A stretch of DNA of 19,157 nt, from contig MNXO01000148.1 of the NCBI GenBank assembly GCA_001872995.1, positions 1-19,157 on the forward strand, given 5' to 3'. The DNA is from Bacteroidetes bacterium CG2_30_32_10 (lineage in GTDB: Bacteria; Bacteroidota; Bacteroidia; Bacteroidales; CG2-30-32-10). Position numbers and translations under genes: made by a program. The notes under the pieces were generated by a model. That model was not told the origin of the DNA, made no database searches, and saw nothing but the letters and a program-made list of their open reading frames with translations. Shown here one piece after another: positions 16,701-19,157 of this stretch (positions are counted from its first letter, which is position 1; every line of letters starts with the position of its first letter).

Positions 16701-17081
16701 GAACACCTTCGCGAAATGGACGAATTGAAACAATCTGTTCAAAATGCTACTTATGAGCAAAAAGACCCTTTATTAATTTACAAATTAGAGTCTTATGAGC
16801 TTTTTAAACAAATGTTAAGTAAGGTTAACAAGGAAATCTCTTCATTCTTATTTAAAGGAAAGCTCCCAATTTCATCACCCAATAATGTGAGGGAAGCAGA
16901 AGAAGAAAAAACGGATATGAGTAAACTCAAAGTTGGAAGGTCAGATGTTCCTATTGATAACAATCAACCTCGAAACCAAAAAGTTGAACCTATTAGAGTT
17001 GAAAAGAAAGTTGGAAGAAACGATCCTTGCCCTTGTGGTAGTGGCAAAAAATATAAACAATGTCATGGGAAAAATGAATAA
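13794..17081 (+). CDS. secA: Preprotein translocase ATPase SecA
   Basis: This 1095-aa protein is SecA, the motor that drives unfolded preproteins through SecYEG. Walker A is MATGEGKTL (191-199) and Walker B/DEAD box is DEVDSVLIDDARTP (299-312). GMTGTAETEAGEFWNIY, TNMAGRGTDIKLGEGV and QLRGRAGRQGDPGTS cover NBD2. The C-terminus ends in a zinc-binding SEC-C motif (GRNDPCPCGSGKKYKQCHG). It is about 190 residues longer than the 901-aa E. coli protein. The extra material includes a charged, coiled-coil-like insertion near residues 55-105 and further sequence in the 330-490 region, as I recall for Bacteroidetes SecA. dnaB begins 30 nt after its stop. The many lipoproteins and the outer membrane receptor in this window would be its substrates. 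Confidence 0.97.
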   Translation: MTSIFQKLFGTKSDKDIKEITPLANKIHVAYEVIKNLDNDQLRAKTTEFKRRISEYIKEENDQIKELQEKVELEYEMDGNEKEKIFEKIDQLDKKIAEKIEEVLLEILPEAYSVIKETAKRFKENEVIEVTATEMDGDLAAIKPSVEIKGNKAYYSNKWIAGGNTITWDMVHYNSQLIGGIVLHEGKIAEMATGEGKTLVATLPIYLNALPGKGVHIVTVNDYLAKRDSEWMGVLFEFHGLKVDCIDRHEPNSDARKKAYLADVTYGTNNEFGFDYLRDNMAQHPVDMVQRRHNFAIVDEVDSVLIDDARTPLIISGPTPKGDIHEFSELRPKIERIYNQQRTLVTNILAEAKRLLSGSSDAEQEKEGGKLLLRAYRGLPKNKALIKFLSESGIKAILLKTENFYMQEQSKHMHIVDDELYFVIEEKNNSIELTDKGLDYITSDTTDNKFFILPDIGSEIADLEKSTLTASEKILKKSELLQEFTIKSERVHTVNQLLKAYTLFEKDVEYVIMDNKIKIVDEQTGRVLEGRRYSDGLHQAIESKENVQVEAVTQTYATVTLQNYFRMYRKLAGMTGTAETEAGEFWNIYKLDVVVIPTNMPVIRKDFEDLVYKTKREKYSAVINEISELVKAGRPVLVGTTSVEISELLSKMLKLRNIKHNVLNAKLHQREAQIVLEAGRAGTVTIATNMAGRGTDIKLGEGVKEAGGLAIIGTERHESRRVDRQLRGRAGRQGDPGTSQFFVSLEDDLMRIFGSDRIAKIMDRMGLKDGEVIQHSMITKSIERAQKKVEENNFGIRKRLLEYDDVMNAQREVIYKKRRNALYGDRLSIDTANMMHDICENFVFDYQDNRDYNGFKFEMLKTIGIEASISEDDFFNMKPDEITDIIYNDVSNYYKQKSLSVTEKAYPVIKDVYENSAHTYEKIALPITDGTKTLQVITDLKKTYDTKGKELSIAIEKGITLAIIDDEWKEHLREMDELKQSVQNATYEQKDPLLIYKLESYELFKQMLSKVNKEISSFLFKGKLPISSPNNVREAEEEKTDMSKLKVGRSDVPIDNNQPRNQKVEPIRVEKKVGRNDPCPCGSGKKYKQCHGKNE

Positions 17082-17111
17082 TATTTAGCCATCAAATTTT
17101 TTTATTGAATA

Positions 17112-18638
17112 ATGGAAGAAACAAAAGATACACCCGAACAATCTACGCGTAAGAGGACAAAGAAGCCAATTGTAAATCCAAATTATATGGAATACGGGAA
17201 GGTGCCACCTCAAGCTACTGACCTAGAGGAAGCGGTTCTTGGTGCAATGATGCTCGAATCTAATGCCCTTACTTCAATTATTGATATATTGAAACCTGAG
17301 ATGTTTTATAAAGAACATCATCAGAAAATTTTTAAAGCAATTCTTTCTTTGTTCAATCGTTCTGAACCTGTTGATATTTTAACTGTTACCAATGAACTCA
17401 AAAAAACGGGTGATTTAGATATTGTGGGTGGTCCCTATTTTATTACCCAATTAACCAACCGCATTGCTTCAGCTGCCAATATTGAATTTCACTCACGTAT
17501 TATTATTCAAAAATTTATTCAAAGAGAACTCATTCGCATTTCTACCGAAATACAGCACGATGCTTTTGATGACAGTATCGATGTTTTTGATATGCTCGAT
17601 AATGCCGAAAAAAACTTATTTTCTGTAAGCGAAAGCAATATTAGAAGAAGTTCTGAAGATATGCACTCTTTGGTAAAAGAAGCCATAAAGCAAATAGAAG
17701 CTGCCAAAAATCAAGAAGGCAATATAAGTGGAGTCCCTTCAGGATTTACAGAACTTGATAGGGTTACTGCGGGATGGCAAAAATCTGATTTAATTATTAT
17801 TGCAGCACGCCCCAGTATGGGAAAAACTGCTTTTGTGCTCACGATGGCAAAAAATGTAGCTGTTGATTTTAATAAACCTGTTGCGTTTTTTTCTCTAGAA
17901 ATGTCCGCAGTTCAATTGGTTACTCGTTTAATATCTAGCGAAACGGAACTTCCTGCCGATAAACTGAAACGCGGTCAATTAGAAAAGTACGAATGGACTC
18001 AATTGAATGAAAAAATTAAAGGTTTAATTGATGCAAAACTATATATTGATGATACTCCCGCTTTATCTATTTTTGAATTGCGTGCTAAATGTCGTAGATT
18101 AAAAGCTCAATTTAATATTGAACTTGTGGTTATTGATTATCTCCAACTAATGGCAGGTAGTAGCGATAAAATGGGCAATAGAGAACAGGAAATCAGTAAT
18201 ATTTCGCGTTCATTAAAATCGCTTGCTAAAGAATTAAGTATCCCAATCATTGCGCTTTCGCAACTTAGTCGTGCTGTTGAAACAAGAGGCGGTACTAAAC
18301 GTCCTATATTATCTGACTTGCGAGAATCGGGAGCAATAGAACAAGATGCAGACCTTGTTTTATTTTTATACCGCCCCGAATATTATAAAATTGATGATAT
18401 TGATGGTCGATCTACCAAAGGTTTGGCAGAAGTTATTATTGCAAAGCATAGAAATGGAGCACTTAGTGATGTTTATCTTCGTTTCGTTGATAGGTTTGCT
18501 AAATTCATTGATTTAGACACCGATTCTTATCAACAATATAGCGATATTTCAGCAAATGCAGATTTTGAAAAATCTGGACCATCCGTTGTTACCATGCCTT
18601 CAAAAATGAATGATTCTCATGATGAAGCTCCTTTTTAA
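17112..18638 (+). CDS. dnaB: Replicative DNA helicase DnaB
   Basis: This 508-aa protein is the hexameric helicase that unwinds DNA ahead of the replication fork. The N-terminal helical domain (about 33-140, PPQATDLEEAVLGAMMLE) binds primase and the loader. The RecA-like C-terminal domain has Walker A ARPSMGKTAF (about 232-241), Walker B VVIDYLQLM (about 339-347), SLEMS (261-265) and the arginine-rich, Gly-rich LSQLSRAVETRGGTKRP, then DLRESGAIEQDADLV. The length is slightly above the usual 450-470 because of a Lys/Arg-rich N-terminal extension (residues 1-30) and an acidic, disordered C-terminal tail. There is no intein. It is 30 nt after secA with no promoter-like motif between, so probably the second gene of that operon. 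Confidence 0.97.
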   Translation: MEETKDTPEQSTRKRTKKPIVNPNYMEYGKVPPQATDLEEAVLGAMMLESNALTSIIDILKPEMFYKEHHQKIFKAILSLFNRSEPVDILTVTNELKKTGDLDIVGGPYFITQLTNRIASAANIEFHSRIIIQKFIQRELIRISTEIQHDAFDDSIDVFDMLDNAEKNLFSVSESNIRRSSEDMHSLVKEAIKQIEAAKNQEGNISGVPSGFTELDRVTAGWQKSDLIIIAARPSMGKTAFVLTMAKNVAVDFNKPVAFFSLEMSAVQLVTRLISSETELPADKLKRGQLEKYEWTQLNEKIKGLIDAKLYIDDTPALSIFELRAKCRRLKAQFNIELVVIDYLQLMAGSSDKMGNREQEISNISRSLKSLAKELSIPIIALSQLSRAVETRGGTKRPILSDLRESGAIEQDADLVLFLYRPEYYKIDDIDGRSTKGLAEVIIAKHRNGALSDVYLRFVDRFAKFIDLDTDSYQQYSDISANADFEKSGPSVVTMPSKMNDSHDEAPF

Positions 18639-18642
18639 AATT

Positions 18643-18674
18643 AAAAAGGTTGTCCTTTTTGGAGGTCAACCTTT
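18643..18674 (+). terminator. Terminator-like hairpin after dnaB, with two alternative folds
   Basis: AAAAAGG/CCTTTTT (18643-18649 and 18654-18660, 4-nt loop) forms a short stem ending in T. It competes with AAAGGTTG/CAACCTTT (18645-18652 and 18667-18674). Read on the minus strand, the second fold is followed by TTTTTAATTTT, so the site could end transcription from either direction. It starts 4 nt after the dnaB stop. Confidence 0.5.
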
Positions 18675-18918
18675 AACTGTCTATTACTAACCAATATTTA
18701 ACAGAATTTCCTTCGGTTTTTTTTAACGCTGCTTACGCCATTAAATCATTACCGGGTTACAAGGTATTTCATCAAAACTTTTTTATTATTTTTATTTAAG
18801 TTTATGACGCTTGTTAACCCAATATTGTTACAGTTAATTATGTTATTTTTTTTTAATTCTTTTAGTCTGCCTATTAAGACTATGATTTTTGGAAAAATTC
18901 TTTACAAATAAGTGTTAT

Positions 18919-18934
18919 TTAGGGTCTGCTGAAT
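18919..18934. repeat. 16-nt motif, inverted copy of that at 11713-11728
   Basis: TTAGGGTCTGCTGAAT is the exact reverse complement of the motif at 11713-11728. It marks a change from plain AT-rich sequence to a stretch with hairpins and a GC-rich end, and so could be the left terminal repeat of a mobile element extending past the window edge. The element family cannot be named from this. Confidence 0.5.
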
Positions 18935-18973
18935 TAATATAATACTTTTGATAACAAAGGAAGAAATGAGGCT

Positions 18974-19040
18974 TTCTCAGCAAATCAGTGCAAAGGAAAG
19001 CAACTAATTTTAGAAAAAACCTTGCACTGAGAAGTTTTTT
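18974..19040 (+). repeat. Inverted repeat with T-run inside the putative element end
   Basis: TCAGTGCAA (18985-18993) pairs with TTGCACTGA (19022-19030). TTCTCAG (18974-18980) can instead pair with CTGAGAA (19027-19033). Six T follow at 19035-19040, so it has the form of a terminator, as found near the ends of some insertion sequences. Confidence 0.4.
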
Positions 19041-19061
19041 AATAACAAATTTAAAGCTCGG

Positions 19062-19157
19062 CTAAATTAGCAAATTTTCAAATTCTCTTCCTTTCTTCGA
19101 CCCGTGCGTAAGCCCGAACGACAAGCGAGCGGACTCTTGCGTGAATGTCAATTTTTT
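19062..19157 (-). other. Open frame running off the right edge, unrecognised
   Basis: On the minus strand a frame enters from beyond the window and runs 31 codons to a TAG, including FTQESARLSFGLTHGSKKG then REFENLLI. It covers a short stretch clearly richer in G+C than its surroundings (about 19100-19145). The same frame stays open for a further 48 codons after the TAG, to 18915. This could be the 3' end of a gene of the putative element or only a non-coding repeat. No family is recognised. Confidence 0.2.

Larger units (their letters stand above)
18639..19157. other. Region after dnaB with no complete gene
   Basis: These 519 nt hold the dnaB terminator-like hairpin, then AT-rich DNA. A further imperfect inverted repeat, GGGTTACAAG (18754-18763) with CTTGTTAACCC (18810-18820), has one bulged base. 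From 18919 to the window edge the sequence changes character and begins with the IS-end-like 16-nt motif. I see no RNA gene here. Confidence 0.6.

Noticed and set aside
11713..18934. A composite transposon carrying the hydantoinase, secA and dnaB genes between the inverted 16-nt motifs
   Set aside because: The motifs would face outward from the block in the wrong orientation if the GGG side is the outer end, and secA and dnaB are essential core genes with composition like their neighbours.
1..19157. CRISPR arrays, tRNA or rRNA genes
   Set aside because: No evenly spaced direct repeats, cloverleaf or conserved rRNA stretches were seen in the intergenic regions.

Overview
The window looks like chromosomal DNA of a Bacteroidota (Bacteroidetes) bacterium. 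The DNA is AT-rich. Several lipoproteins have gene families typical of that phylum: DUF5689/choice-of-anchor, DUF4296, a transglutaminase lipoprotein and FISUMP. The TonB-dependent receptor has an N-terminal carboxypeptidase-regulatory-like domain, SecA is long (1095 aa), gene starts lack Shine-Dalgarno sequences, and promoter-like sites match the Bacteroidetes -7 consensus TAnnTTTG. The genus cannot be told from the sequence.

Layout. Positions 79-1368 hold an exported lipoprotein ending at an intrinsic terminator. Positions 1520-4015 form a tight three-gene operon (spacers of 14 and 7 nt): polyprenol-phosphate mannosyltransferase, dihydroorotase and a DUF4296 lipoprotein. Positions 4079-6772 encode an 897-aa lipoprotein with one transglutaminase-like domain that keeps Cys and His and a second that has lost both. 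IspH follows at 6805-7656. A FISUMP lipoprotein is convergent with IspH on the minus strand (7773-8792 with the start preferred here). Divergent from it, a clear TPP riboswitch (about 8874-8960) leads a TonB-dependent receptor (9036-11408), which is therefore predicted to import thiamine or a precursor. A strong terminator follows. Positions 11500-12170 are a gene-poor patch full of hairpins, with a possible coding remnant. A dihydropyrimidinase/D-hydantoinase-type amidohydrolase lies at 12171-13550 on the minus strand. secA (13794-17081) and dnaB (17112-18638) form a housekeeping pair. The last 520 nt hold a terminator-like hairpin and a repeat or insertion-sequence-like segment that runs off the right edge.

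Most genes are core metabolism, secretion and replication, with cell-surface lipoproteins between them. I see no phage, CRISPR, toxin-antitoxin or biosynthetic cluster, and no clear new multi-gene system. The best leads are: the TPP riboswitch with a long unexplained hairpin and a two-codon reading frame before the receptor start; the tandem transglutaminase lipoprotein with a degenerate second domain and a thioredoxin-like tail; the structured intergenic region at 11.5-12.1 kb; and a 16-nt inverted motif shared between that region and the right-hand end.
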